A DNA stretch of 18,450 nucleotides from positions 1 through 18,450 of the forward strand of contig CAZBZG010000067.1 in the NCBI GenBank assembly GCA_964496245.1, given 5' to 3'. The translations under genes were made by a program, and so were the position numbers. The stretch comes from CAZBZG01 sp964496245 (GTDB taxonomy: Bacteria > Planctomycetota > SZUA-567). Shown here one piece after another: positions 6,635 to 15,280 of the stretch (its first letter is position 1; each line of letters starts with the position of its first letter). Under the pieces are notes generated by a model, which worked only from the letters and a program-made list of their open reading frames with translations, did no database searches and had not been told where the DNA came from.

Positions 6635-8788
6635 GTGCAAGCGTTGTTCGCGCTCTTCACGAATCCGCTGCTGCTCCCGGGCGTGCTCCTGGCCGGCGCC
6701 CCGGTGGTGATCCATCTGCTCAGCCGGCAGCGGGCGTCCGAGATCCCGTTCCCGTCGCTGCGGTTTCTTCGCTTGACCGCCGAGCGCACGGCCCGGCGCC
6801 GGCGGCTGGAGGAGGTGATCCTGCTGCTCCTGCGCGCGCTGGCCCTCGCGGTCGTCAGCCTGGCGCTGGCCAGGCCGGTGATTTCGGGCCAGGCCGGCGG
6901 ATGGGGGGGCGGGGCTGTCTCGAGCGTGGTCCTCCTCGACAACACTCTCTCCATGCACCAGGAGGCGGCGGGACGGCCGGCGCTGGCCCGCGCTGCGGAG
7001 GCAGCCCGCCAGGTGCTCGCCGGTTTGCCCGCGGGCAGCCGGTGGGCGCTCTGGCTCCCCTCCGGGCAGCCGGAGGACGATCCTCTGCGCGCGGTGCGGG
7101 CGCGGCCCGACGTCGCGCAAAAGGAGGCCCTCGAAGGCGTGTCCGGGACAGCTGCGCATGGAGACCTGTCCACGCTCGTGCGACAGGCGGCGGAGCGGTT
7201 GCGCGAGGAGACGACGGCCGGCCGCGAGTTGGTGGTGCTCACCGACGGCCAGACCGCGGCGTGGGAGAAACTGGACGAAGCCGTGGCCGCAGTCGGCCGC
7301 GGGTCGGAGATTCGAACCTTTGTCTACGCGGCGGAGGGCGCGGGCAAACCCAACGTCGCGGTCGAAAGCGTGCACCTCCAGTGTCGCGCACCGCTCAAGG
7401 GCGAGGCGCTCACGGTCGAGGCGCTGCTGCGCGGCTACGGCCCGCGGCCCTTCAACGTGACGATGACCCTGTACATGGGCGGCGCTCTGGCCGCGCGGCA
7501 GCGCGTGGTCGTGCCGGCTGCCGGCTTGACCGCGGTGCGGTTCACGGTGCCGCTCGGCCAGGCCGGGTGGCTCGAAGGCATGGTGCGGATCGATGCGGAC
7601 GCGTGCGTCCGCGACAATGCGGGCTTCTTCGCGCTCGAAGTCCGCGATGCGATCCGGGTGCTTCTGGTCGACGGGAACCGCTCCCGCCTCAAGCGCACCC
7701 GCGCGAGCCATTATCTCGCGGCTGCGCTCGCGCCCCTCGGAGCCGGCCCGATCCGGCCGCGCACGATTCGTCCTGCCGCACTCGCACGCGAGGACCTCGG
7801 CCGCGTGGACGTGCTCTTCCTCACGGACGTCGGCCGGCTCTCGGAGGAAGCGGTCGCGCGTCTGAAGATCTACGTGCGCGCCGGCGGGGTGCTCGTGCTG
7901 ATCCCCGGCGAAGCGGTGCGCCCGGCGGTGTGGAACCGGCTCCTGGGGGCGGAGACCGATACGCTCGGCGGTCTGCTGCCCACCGCACTCGGCGCTGCGC
8001 AGGACCTGAGCGGGGCGGGGGGCAGGGGCCTCGCGCTCGCACCTGGCGAGGCTGGCCATCCCCTGCTTGCGCCCTTTGCCGCTGTGGCGCGCCAGAGTCT
8101 CCGGCGCGTACGCGTTGCACGGGCCTTCGGGCTCACGGTGGAGGCCCGGTCGCCCGCCCGGGTCGCTCTGCGACTGGAGACGGGTGAGCCGTTCGTAGCG
8201 ACCAAGGCGTATGGCGCAGGGCGGACCATCCTCTGGGCTGCGCCGTGTACGCCCTCATGGACCACGTTTCAGGCGCGGCCCGTGTTCGTGCCATGGGTGC
8301 ACGCGCACGCCTATTGCGGCCTGGGCGTGGAGGAAAGCGGAAGCGTGCGCGCCGGCCATCCGCTTCTCCTGGCGGCGCCCGAAACCGTGAGTGAGACCGC
8401 GCTCACGCTTCAGACGCCTGCGGGCGAAGAAGCGGATCTCGCGCGCGACAACGTCAGCCGGGAGAATCCCCTGCGCTACGCCGAGACCTGGCAGGAAGGC
8501 TTCTACCGGGCCCGGTTTCGCCAGCCGCAGGAGCGCCGACGGGTCTTTGCCGTCAGTCCGGCCGGCGAAGAGGGGGATCTCGCGTGCATCGACCCTGCGG
8601 TCCTGAAAACGCACCTCGGCCGTCTGGGTCCGGTCGCCTGTGTGGAATCCCTCGCCGGGTTGGCCGATGCTCAGGAAGAGGCGCGCGAAGGCCTGCGCCT
8701 CGAGTACCCGCTGCTGGTGGTGGCGTTGCTGCTGCTCGTCGCGGAGTCGGTCTACGGCGCGGGCCGCGCCCGGCACGCGGCGGCCTGA
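6635..8788 (+). CDS. BatA/VWA-domain membrane protein with C-terminal glutamine-amidotransferase-like region
   Basis: A 717-residue membrane protein of the BatA-type family widespread in PVC bacteria and Bacteroidota. The N-terminal BatA module has one membrane segment at about 8-28, the conserved PFPSLRFLR (38-46) and a second segment at about 61-80. A von Willebrand A-like domain follows from about 96. Its metal site reads DNTLS (102-106), with Thr for the first Ser of the usual DxSxS. After a beta-rich middle region comes a Rossmann-like part (VRVLLVDGN-type strand, then VDVLFLTDVGRLSEEAV and GGVLVLIPG) resembling the class I amidotransferase-like domain of such proteins, with no catalytic Cys triad recognised. 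A last membrane segment lies at about 690-708. GTG 6635 is chosen because GGAGG sits 8 nt upstream and the BatA module starts there. No MoxR ATPase or DUF58 partner is seen. Role unknown, perhaps envelope stress. Confidence 0.82.
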   Translation: MQALFALFTNPLLLPGVLLAGAPVVIHLLSRQRASEIPFPSLRFLRLTAERTARRRRLEEVILLLLRALALAVVSLALARPVISGQAGGWGGGAVSSVVLLDNTLSMHQEAAGRPALARAAEAARQVLAGLPAGSRWALWLPSGQPEDDPLRAVRARPDVAQKEALEGVSGTAAHGDLSTLVRQAAERLREETTAGRELVVLTDGQTAAWEKLDEAVAAVGRGSEIRTFVYAAEGAGKPNVAVESVHLQCRAPLKGEALTVEALLRGYGPRPFNVTMTLYMGGALAARQRVVVPAAGLTAVRFTVPLGQAGWLEGMVRIDADACVRDNAGFFALEVRDAIRVLLVDGNRSRLKRTRASHYLAAALAPLGAGPIRPRTIRPAALAREDLGRVDVLFLTDVGRLSEEAVARLKIYVRAGGVLVLIPGEAVRPAVWNRLLGAETDTLGGLLPTALGAAQDLSGAGGRGLALAPGEAGHPLLAPFAAVARQSLRRVRVARAFGLTVEARSPARVALRLETGEPFVATKAYGAGRTILWAAPCTPSWTTFQARPVFVPWVHAHAYCGLGVEESGSVRAGHPLLLAAPETVSETALTLQTPAGEEADLARDNVSRENPLRYAETWQEGFYRARFRQPQERRRVFAVSPAGEEGDLACIDPAVLKTHLGRLGPVACVESLAGLADAQEEAREGLRLEYPLLVVALLLLVAESVYGAGRARHAAA

Positions 8789-8813
8789 AGCGGCGCGTTG
8801 CAAGGAGAACCGG

Positions 8814-8885
8814 ATGAAGCACGAACGCCTCTACGACATGCTGGACGAACGGGGCTACACGCCCCGCGCGCAAGGATTGGCGTAG
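8814..8885 (+). CDS. Possible 23-residue small protein
   Basis: A short open frame begins at ATG 8814 after a strong AAGGAGA site with normal spacing, 25 bp after the stop of the BatA-like gene. The peptide is polar and charged (MKHERLYDMLDERGYTPRA then QGLA), with no membrane segment or known domain. The strong ribosome binding site argues for translation. It could be a real microprotein, the N-terminal stub of a lost gene, or a translated leader affecting tsaB, which begins 57 bp later. No family is recognised. Confidence 0.4.
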   Translation: MKHERLYDMLDERGYTPRAQGLA

Positions 8886-8942
8886 ACGCCGTCGCCCACG
8901 CGCGTTCGCGCAACCGCCCGGACGCCAAACCGGAGCCGCTCC

Positions 8943-9668
8943 ATGCCGCGATACCTGCTCGCCATCGAGACCTCGGCCGTGCCCGGGAGCGCGGCCCTGT
9001 TCGCGGACGGCGAACTGGCCGGCGAACGCACGCTCGCGCCCGACGCCCGGCACGATCGGGATCTCTTCCCCGCATTGCAACGCTGCCTTGCAGATGCCGC
9101 GCTCCGGGCGAGCGATCTCGCTTGTGTGGCCGTGGGCAAGGGACCCGGGTCGTATACGGGCACGCGCATCGGTCTGATGGCGGCCAAGGCGCTCGCGTTC
9201 GGCGGCGGCGTGCCGCTCGTGGGCGTCTCGTCCCTGGCCGCCCTGGCGTGGGACGCGCGGGAGACGGCCGCGTTCGTGGTGCCCGTGCAGGAAGCCCGGC
9301 GGGACGAGGTCTATGCGGCCGTGTACGGGCGCGCGCCGGACAACGCCCCGGACGCAGCGCCCACGGCAGCGGATGCACCGGCCTGGCAGGCAGTCGTTCC
9401 GGACCGGGCGTGTACGCCCGAAGAGGCGGCCGCATTGGCCCGGGGTCCCGAGTATTCCCTTGTGGGTGCAGCCCTTTCCCGCTATGCTGAGGCGTTCGCG
9501 TCCCGGGCTGTGGCCGGAAGCCGGCTGGTTCCGGACCGTACCGCGCCCCGCGCAGCGTCGCTCGGCTGTCTGGCCTGGCACGCGTTCCTGGCCGGCCGGA
9601 CCGACGACGTCTTTCGACTGCAGCCCCAGTACCTGCGGCGGGAGGGCGATCCCAGCCCGTTCGCCTGA
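8943..9668 (+). CDS. tsaB: tRNA threonylcarbamoyladenosine biosynthesis protein TsaB
   Basis: A 241-residue ASKHA-fold protein, the TsaB partner of TsaD in making N6-threonylcarbamoyladenosine at A37 of ANN-decoding tRNAs. The opening LLAIETSAVPGSAAL (5-19) and GKGPGSYTGTRIGLMAAKAL (65-84) are diagnostic, and VGVSSLAALA (93-102) fits the family. It lacks the paired metal-binding histidines of the longer TsaD, so it is not TsaD. There is no fused RimI acetyltransferase domain at the C-terminus. GGAG lies 7 nt before the ATG. It is 11 bp from the MurJ-like gene and probably cotranscribed. The tsaD, tsaE and tsaC genes are not in this window. Confidence 0.92.
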   Translation: MPRYLLAIETSAVPGSAALFADGELAGERTLAPDARHDRDLFPALQRCLADAALRASDLACVAVGKGPGSYTGTRIGLMAAKALAFGGGVPLVGVSSLAALAWDARETAAFVVPVQEARRDEVYAAVYGRAPDNAPDAAPTAADAPAWQAVVPDRACTPEEAAALARGPEYSLVGAALSRYAEAFASRAVAGSRLVPDRTAPRAASLGCLAWHAFLAGRTDDVFRLQPQYLRREGDPSPFA

Positions 9669-9679
9669 AATCGGATCAC

Positions 9680-11389
9680 ATGGCCGACAACACGTCTACT
9701 TCCGGCATCACGATGCCCCAGCCCGAACCGTCTCCCCTCGGCGGCGAACGACGGTCGATGTCCAGCCGCATCCTGCGGGCGAGTTTCGCGGTCATGCTCG
9801 CGCACATCATCCTCAAGCTTCTCAGTCCCATCCAATATGCCTTGATCGGACACTTCTGCAACGATGTCACGCGGGATCTTTTCGTCTTCGGGTTCGAAGT
9901 TCTCGGTATGCTCTTCCTGGTCGGGGAGGAGTCGCTCGGGCCCGCCTTCCTTCCCGTCTTTCTTGAACGCAAGCACGAGGACGGCGAAGAGGCGGCGTGG
10001 AGATTCGCCAATACCATTCTGACGGCCCAGTGCGTGCTGATCGGAGCAGCCGTTGCCCTGGTGGTTGCCATGCCCGTCCGTTTGGTCGAGTCGCTCACGA
10101 CGTGGGGGGCCGAGGGCCGGAACCCGGTCTACATGGCGCTCGCGCCCGAGTACGCGCGCTACATGGTGCTCGCGCTCTTCGGCATGAGCCTGGGGTCTAC
10201 CACCTACATGCTGCTCAACGCCTACAAGCGCTTCTTTCTGGCCGCGTTCGGGGATGCGGTACTCAAGCTCGGGCTGGTCGGCGCGCTCGCAACGGGCTGG
10301 GCGCTCCACATGGACATCAACGGGGGCGAGGCGCTCTGGGTCTTCACCTTCGGGCTGGTCATCGGAAGCGTACTCAAGCTGGGCGCGCACCTGGTGGGCT
10401 TGCGCGGCAAACTGCGGTTCTTTCGATTTCGCCTCGACCTCCACAATCCGGGTCTGCGCAAGTTCCTGATCCTCGTGGCGCCGCTCCTCCTGGGGATCGT
10501 CTTCGCGAAGATCCGGGACACCTACAACAATATCGTGGTGCTGAGCTACCTGAGCGAGGGGCTCCTGTCGGCCAGCGCGTTCGGACGGAAGATCTATCAG
10601 ACGCTGGGTTTTCTCGTGCCCTATGCCGTGAGCATCGCCATGCTCCCGTTTCTGTGCGAGATGGTGGACCGACACCAGCGGGAGGAGCTCGGCGCCACCG
10701 TCACGCGGAGCGCCCGCCTGATTCTGCTCGTCTTCGCCCCAGCGGCGGCCCTGGTGGCCGCGCTCTCGCTGCCGATCACCCGGGTCGCGTTTCAGGGTGG
10801 CCAGTATACGTTCGGGGACTGTGTCAACGCGTCGGTCGCCAATGCCTGCTACTCGGTGGTACTGCCCTTTGCCGCGCTCGAAACCATCTTCATGCAAACC
10901 TTCTTTGCCAACCGGCGCATGATTTCGGTAACCGTGATCGGGCTGCTGTTCAGCGGACTGAGCATGGCGATCAGCTGGTTCTTCGTGGTCCACCTCGGCT
11001 ACCGGGAAACGATCGCCGTGGCGGCCGTGGCACTGGCATTCACCGTGAGCCGGGTGTTCAAAACCGTGACGCTCGGCGCGTACATGCGCCGCTTTGCGCC
11101 CGTCTTTCCCTTCCGAGAGACGGCGGCCTATCTGCTGCGGCTCTTCATCGTCTCCGGTGCCGTCGGCCTGGTGGCCTGGGGCGCGCGCGCCATGTACGAA
11201 CGACACGTTCCCATCCCGACCGAAGGCGGGCGGTGGGTGATCTTCCGGACCGTGGGACCGGAACTCCTGACCGCGGGACTGGCCGGCACGCTGGTGGGAC
11301 TGGGCCTGATCTACCTGCTCTGCCGGGAAGAGCTCTTCGCGATCCGGGACTGGACTCTCGCGCGGTTCCATCGCGGACGTAGCCGATGA
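9680..11389 (+). CDS. murJ: MurJ/MviN-like lipid II flippase
   Basis: A 569-residue polytopic membrane protein of the MOP superfamily, MurJ type, which moves lipid II across the inner membrane for peptidoglycan synthesis. Roughly 13-14 hydrophobic segments can be counted. The signature stretch LGPAFLPVFLE (about 85-95) matches the MurJ consensus near TM2, and the paired block FGRKIYQTLGFLVPYAVSIAMLPFL in the middle corresponds to the conserved TM7-TM8 region. It is slightly longer than typical MurJ, with a polar 26-residue N-terminal extension rich in Ser and Pro. ATG 9680 has only a poor ribosome binding site; an in-frame ATG at residue 27 (MSSRILRASF) would give the more usual N-terminus. 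A paralogue with another lipid-linked cargo cannot be excluded. The downstream amidase and this protein both act on the cell wall. Confidence 0.82.
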   Translation: MADNTSTSGITMPQPEPSPLGGERRSMSSRILRASFAVMLAHIILKLLSPIQYALIGHFCNDVTRDLFVFGFEVLGMLFLVGEESLGPAFLPVFLERKHEDGEEAAWRFANTILTAQCVLIGAAVALVVAMPVRLVESLTTWGAEGRNPVYMALAPEYARYMVLALFGMSLGSTTYMLLNAYKRFFLAAFGDAVLKLGLVGALATGWALHMDINGGEALWVFTFGLVIGSVLKLGAHLVGLRGKLRFFRFRLDLHNPGLRKFLILVAPLLLGIVFAKIRDTYNNIVVLSYLSEGLLSASAFGRKIYQTLGFLVPYAVSIAMLPFLCEMVDRHQREELGATVTRSARLILLVFAPAAALVAALSLPITRVAFQGGQYTFGDCVNASVANACYSVVLPFAALETIFMQTFFANRRMISVTVIGLLFSGLSMAISWFFVVHLGYRETIAVAAVALAFTVSRVFKTVTLGAYMRRFAPVFPFRETAAYLLRLFIVSGAVGLVAWGARAMYERHVPIPTEGGRWVIFRTVGPELLTAGLAGTLVGLGLIYLLCREELFAIRDWTLARFHRGRSR

Positions 11390-11406
11390 GCGGCGAATCG
11401 TTCGGG

Positions 11407-11445
11407 TTCGGACAACGGTGGAACAGAGGCGGGGTGAGGTCCGAA
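11407..11445. repeat. 7-bp inverted repeat with a 25-nt spacer between murJ and the PfkB gene
   Basis: TTCGGAC (11407-11413) and GTCCGAA (11439-11445) are perfect complements in the 138-bp gap just after the murJ-like stop codon. No T-run follows, so a classical terminator is unlikely. It could be a loose hairpin or regulator site, or chance. Confidence 0.25.
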
Positions 11446-11458
11446 GAGCCGCAGCCCC

Positions 11459-11486
11459 TGGACAGATCGCGCCGAATCCGTAGGAT
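11459..11486 (+). promoter_or_regulatory. Possible promoter of the PfkB-family kinase gene
   Basis: TGGACA (11459-11464) and TAGGAT (11481-11486) are spaced by 16 bp, about 40 bp upstream of the kinase ATG. The match is weaker than the other promoters listed, but a 138-bp gap after the preceding gene leaves room for one. Confidence 0.4.
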
Positions 11487-11527
11487 GGGCGGACAACGCA
11501 TCGGCTGAAGAGCGCAAAGGAGATCCC

Positions 11528-12439
11528 ATGTCCGTACTGGTTGTCGGCTCGGTCGCCATCGATACGATCCGCACCCCCGACGGGGAGGAGCATCGGAACG
11601 TCCTCGGCGGGAGCTGCACGTACTTCTCCTACGCCGCCAGCTTCCTGACCGACGTGCAGGTGGTCGGCGTGGTGGGGCGGGATTTCGACGAGAGCTATAT
11701 TCATCTCCTCCGCAAGCGGCGCATCGATCTGGACGGCCTGGAGATCAAGCCGGATGGGGAGACCTTTCGGTGGGCCGGCACCTATTCGGCGGACATGAAC
11801 GAGCGGACCACGGACGATCTCCAGTTCGGAGTTCTGGGTTCGTTCGATCCCCAGCTGCCCGAGGCCTATCGCGATACGCCTTACGTCTTCCTGGCCTGCG
11901 CCCAGCCCGAGCTGCAGCTCAAGGTCATCGACCAGATGCGGGGCAAGCCGCTCTTCGTCTGCGACACCATCGAGTTCTACATCGAGAATCACCGCGATGC
12001 CCTGACCGAGGTCCTGCGGCGCGTGGACGGCATCATCGTCAACGACGGCGAGGCCCGCATGCTGACCGGAGAGGCCAACCTGGGACGCGCCGCGCAGGCG
12101 CTGCTCGACATGGGTCCGCGGTTCGTGGTTCTGAAGAAGGGCGAACACGGCGGGCTCCTGATGACGGGCGAGGAGCTCTATCCGCTGCCGGCGTATCCGC
12201 TTCTCGACGTGGTCGATCCCACGGGCGCGGGCGATTCGTTCGCGGGCGGGTTCATGGGCATGCTCGCCAAGGTCGGCAAGAGCGACACCGCTGCGCTGCG
12301 ACAGGCCGCGGTCTACGGCACGGTGCTCGCCAGCTTCGCTTGCGAGGGGATCTCCCTCAACCGCTTCGTACACCTGACCGATGAAGAGGTAGGGGAGCGG
12401 GCGGACGCGTTCCTGCGCATGCTCGCGGTCCCCAAGTAG
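11528..12439 (+). CDS. PfkB-family carbohydrate/nucleoside kinase
   Basis: A 303-residue cytoplasmic kinase of the ribokinase (PfkB) superfamily that phosphorylates a sugar or nucleoside with ATP. The N-terminal VLVVGSVAIDTI and GGSCTYFSYAAS (27-38) form the substrate-side signature. The C-terminal signature DPTGAGDSFAGG (230-241) carries the anion hole and catalytic base Asp236. VNDGEARMLTGE (171-182) is the usual mid-domain block. The length is normal. AAGGAGA precedes the ATG. The substrate cannot be told from sequence: ribokinase, fructokinase and adenosine-kinase-like members share these motifs. It is followed at 33 bp by the amidase gene, which could be cotranscribed. Confidence 0.9.
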   Translation: MSVLVVGSVAIDTIRTPDGEEHRNVLGGSCTYFSYAASFLTDVQVVGVVGRDFDESYIHLLRKRRIDLDGLEIKPDGETFRWAGTYSADMNERTTDDLQFGVLGSFDPQLPEAYRDTPYVFLACAQPELQLKVIDQMRGKPLFVCDTIEFYIENHRDALTEVLRRVDGIIVNDGEARMLTGEANLGRAAQALLDMGPRFVVLKKGEHGGLLMTGEELYPLPAYPLLDVVDPTGAGDSFAGGFMGMLAKVGKSDTAALRQAAVYGTVLASFACEGISLNRFVHLTDEEVGERADAFLRMLAVPK

Positions 12440-12472
12440 TTTGCCCGCAAGGCGTTTGCTCGAATGGGGCCC

Positions 12473-13552
12473 ATGCGCATCCGCGTCTCCCGATTCCTGG
12501 TTGCCGCGCTTCTGCTGGCGGCCTTGGCCGGATCGCCGACAGCGCGAGCGGCCGCCCTGCCGGCGCTCGAATCCGGCCTGCCGCACACGACGCTCGGCAG
12601 GTCCGCTGAAGCCGAAGCGCCCTGGCTGTCCTTGGCCGCGTTCGCCCAGACCTATGATCTGCGCCTGGCGAGCAGCCCGAGCGCCGGTCGGGTTCAGCTT
12701 CGCGGACGCGATTTGACCCTGGCGCTTGCCCCGGGTCTGCGGGTCGTCAGCGTCAACGGTCGGGCCCGCCGCCTCGCCCGGGCGCCGCGGGTGCACAACG
12801 GCCGACTCTCCCTGCCCCGGGAGATCGTGTCGCTGCTTCCCGCGCGTCTGCGCACCGCGCGCGTGCGCGGCACCGTGGTTCTCGATCCCGGCCATGGCGG
12901 ACGGGACGCGGGTGCGGTGGCGAACGGTCTCAAAGAAAAGGATCTCGTGCTCGACGTGGCCCGCCGGGCGGCCCGGCGGCTCCGCGCAGCCGGTGCCACC
13001 GTGATCCTGACGCGGAACAGCGATTGCTTCGTCTCTCTGTCCGAGCGCAGCCGGATCGCCAATCGCACGCCGGGCGCGGTCTTCGTCTCGATCCACGCGA
13101 ACGCGCTCTCGCGCCGCACGCGGCAGTGGCGGTCCGTGCACGGGGTGGAGACCTTTGTGCTGGCGCGGGGGATCAGCGAGTCCTACCGCGTGCGCAAGGC
13201 GAGCCAAGATTACAACGTGGAACAGGCCACCGATCACGGCGTGGAAACGCTTACCCCGGCCGAGGAGCGGGCGGCCATCGCCGAGCTCAGCCGGGATGCG
13301 CGCGCGGGCAGTCTCGCGCTCGCGCGGGCCGTGCAGGGCGAATTGGTCGGGCAGACCGAAGACGCCGACCGCAAGGTGAAGCAGATGAACCTGGCCGTGC
13401 TGCGCGAGACCTACTTCGGCCCGGCCGTTCTTACGGAGATCGGATTTCTCACCCACCCGCCTACGGCCAAGAAGATGAAGACCTCTGCCTTCCGCGATCG
13501 CGTGGCCCAGGCGATCGCCGACGGCATCGCGGCGTTTCTGCGCGAGCGGTAG
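12473..13552 (+). CDS. N-acetylmuramoyl-L-alanine amidase (Amidase_3)
   Basis: A 359-residue exported zinc amidase that cuts the bond between N-acetylmuramic acid and L-alanine in peptidoglycan, as in cell separation. A signal peptide spans about 1-28 (charged start, hydrophobic core, cut near ARA). Residues 45-120 form a small beta-rich domain like the copper-amine-oxidase N-terminal or LysM-substitute regions seen in some amidases. The catalytic domain runs from about 133 with DPGHGGRDAGA (zinc His141), the acidic Glu155, SIHAN (His208) and the catalytic Glu322 in TEIGFLTHP. HGVETF (223-228) also fits the family. An insertion between 230 and 310 is Arg/Glu-rich and could be the regulatory helix typical of AmiC-type enzymes. 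The start may instead be the ATG at 12464, three codons earlier; neither has a strong ribosome binding site. Confidence 0.9.
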   Translation: MRIRVSRFLVAALLLAALAGSPTARAAALPALESGLPHTTLGRSAEAEAPWLSLAAFAQTYDLRLASSPSAGRVQLRGRDLTLALAPGLRVVSVNGRARRLARAPRVHNGRLSLPREIVSLLPARLRTARVRGTVVLDPGHGGRDAGAVANGLKEKDLVLDVARRAARRLRAAGATVILTRNSDCFVSLSERSRIANRTPGAVFVSIHANALSRRTRQWRSVHGVETFVLARGISESYRVRKASQDYNVEQATDHGVETLTPAEERAAIAELSRDARAGSLALARAVQGELVGQTEDADRKVKQMNLAVLRETYFGPAVLTEIGFLTHPPTAKKMKTSAFRDRVAQAIADGIAAFLRER

Positions 13553-13567
13553 CACTGCGAAGCCGGG

Positions 13568-15280
13568 TCACGAACCGCGCAGCAGATAGAGCGTAAGCGC
13601 GGCCGTCCAGTGGTAGTCGCGGATGGCGTTCATCTTGCCCAGCAGATACGGCTCGCCGTCGGGCGGGCCCTTGCGGGCGCAGGCGGGCGGGGGGACCTCG
13701 TCCCGGGCGTCGTAGAACTCGAAGACCACCCCGTACTCCTGGTAGTACTTGTCGACCATGGAAACGGTGGATGCGCGCAGGCGCCCGGCGTCCGCAGTGC
13801 GGCCGTGTTGTTCAAGGCCCAAGGTCACAAGGAAGTTGAGGTTGATCCATGTGGCGCCGCGCCACATGTCCGTACTGAAGGCTTCGTCCGTGGTGGCTAT
13901 GCTCGGCACGGGACAGGCTGTGGCGAAGTGGTCCGAGTGGAGCATGGCCACGAGACGCTCCACGCGTTCGGCCGGCAGGTCGTCGAGCAGAAGCGGCAGG
14001 AAACCGGTCACAGCGCGCACGCCTGTCAGGCCTCCATCCAGGAAACGGTCGTAGTAGAATCCGTCCTCTTCGTCCCAGAGCCGTTCGTGTACGGCTCGGC
14101 TCATGGCTTGGCTGCGCTCCCGCCACGTTGCGGCCTTGGCTACTGCGCCTGTCCGCTCGAAGAGCTTTGCCAGGCAGGCCATGTCGTGCGCGGCCAGGAC
14201 CGAGAAGTCCACGGCATCCACTGTGGCGGCCCTGTCGAAGCGTGGGCTGTTGTCGAGCCCCGATTCGCCCGAGCGGCAGAGCGGGTTGCCCTCGATGTAC
14301 CATTCGAGCAGCCCGTTCTGGTTGGCGTCACGGTGCGCGAGGTCCCAGGCGAGGTAGCCCTCGAGCGCGGGCAGGACCTCCCGCAGGACGGATGGGTCGC
14401 CGCCTGCCTCCAGGTTCTCCCAAAGCGCCCAGGCGAGTACCGGCGGCTGCGTAATCGCACTCAGCGTTCCGTCGACCTGCATGCAGTGGCTGATCATGCC
14501 GGCCTGCTCGCCCTCCGCATGCGCTGTATCGAGTACGGCGAGGAGGAACTCCTGGCCCAGGGCCGGATCGAGACGACTCATGCCCAGAGCGTGGAACGCG
14601 CTGTCCCAGAGCCACATGTGCTGGTGCGGGACCCGGTCGGGCGTGCTCCAGCACCGTGCGAACGCGCCTTCGGGCGCGAGCGCATTCACCTTCATGACCG
14701 AGACGCACTTGGCCCAGAGATGCGGAGCCTTTGCGTCGCGCGGCGGAGCGTGGGCGGCCAGGAATGCGAGGCGGGCGCGCACCGTAGCGTCCAGATCCAC
14801 CTCAAGACCGGCCTCGCACCGGCCGCCGGCCTCCTTGCCGTCCGTGCCGTAGGCCACGACAAAGCGGTCGCCCTTGTGGAGCAGGTTCACTGCATCCGCT
14901 CCCTTGCCGTCGAGCGTGGTCACGAGCGCGCCCGGGCTTGCCTGGAGCTCCTGGTCGACGAATCCGAGTCGGATGTCCGTGCCTGCCGGGGCCCGGCCGA
15001 CGAGCGTGTGCCAGGCGAGCCAGGTGAGCACGAGCGCGCCGTTCGGGAGGTCGACCACGAGCACGTCGCCCGTGGCTGCGCGCACGCTGCCGCGCGTCGG
15101 CGGGCGGACCTCGAGCCGGCGCTTGAGCGGCGTGTGGAGCACCAGATCGTAGGCGTCCTGTCCGGCTGTGGCTACGAATCCGGTTGCGGTTCGGGTGGGC
15201 CCGTCGATCCCGGAGAAGCCGAAGATCAGGCCTTCGCCCCAGACGTTCGGGAGGTCGGCTGGAAATGATGCAAGCGTCAT
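13568..15280 (-). CDS. Glycoside hydrolase, GH63/MGH1-like (alpha,alpha-6)-barrel family
   Basis: A 570-residue glycosidase related to GH63 and the mannosylglycerate-hydrolase-like clan (MGH1-like domain). A beta-rich N-terminal domain occupies about 1-165 and the helical catalytic barrel about 185-565. Signatures: HMWLWDSAFHALG (221-233), ESGLDNSPRFD (339-349) with the probable acid Asp343, MWRGATWINLNFL (472-484), and VFEFYDA with Glu521 in the position of the general base. No signal peptide is visible, so it is probably cytoplasmic, acting on an imported or stored oligosaccharide. Its ATG overlaps the adk stop in an ATGA arrangement, indicating translational coupling in a PHP-adk-GH operon. 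It ends 15 bp from the convergent amidase gene. Likely substrates are alpha-linked glucosides or mannosides; the exact one is unknown. Confidence 0.85.
   Translation of the reverse strand: MTLASFPADLPNVWGEGLIFGFSGIDGPTRTATGFVATAGQDAYDLVLHTPLKRRLEVRPPTRGSVRAATGDVLVVDLPNGALVLTWLAWHTLVGRAPAGTDIRLGFVDQELQASPGALVTTLDGKGADAVNLLHKGDRFVVAYGTDGKEAGGRCEAGLEVDLDATVRARLAFLAAHAPPRDAKAPHLWAKCVSVMKVNALAPEGAFARCWSTPDRVPHQHMWLWDSAFHALGMSRLDPALGQEFLLAVLDTAHAEGEQAGMISHCMQVDGTLSAITQPPVLAWALWENLEAGGDPSVLREVLPALEGYLAWDLAHRDANQNGLLEWYIEGNPLCRSGESGLDNSPRFDRAATVDAVDFSVLAAHDMACLAKLFERTGAVAKAATWRERSQAMSRAVHERLWDEEDGFYYDRFLDGGLTGVRAVTGFLPLLLDDLPAERVERLVAMLHSDHFATACPVPSIATTDEAFSTDMWRGATWINLNFLVTLGLEQHGRTADAGRLRASTVSMVDKYYQEYGVVFEFYDARDEVPPPACARKGPPDGEPYLLGKMNAIRDYHWTAALTLYLLRGS

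Noticed and set aside
6576..6710. ATG-initiated short frame just after the BatA promoter
   Set aside because: It runs out of frame into the BatA-like gene, is Arg/Cys-rich and lacks a ribosome binding site; the GTG at 6635 has a clear one.
9482..13555. A very long open frame (over 1,300 codons) on the minus strand across tsaB, the MurJ-like gene, the kinase and the amidase
   Set aside because: It is antisense to four well-supported genes, has low-complexity Arg/Gly/His composition and arises because GC-rich codon use leaves few stops in the opposite frame.
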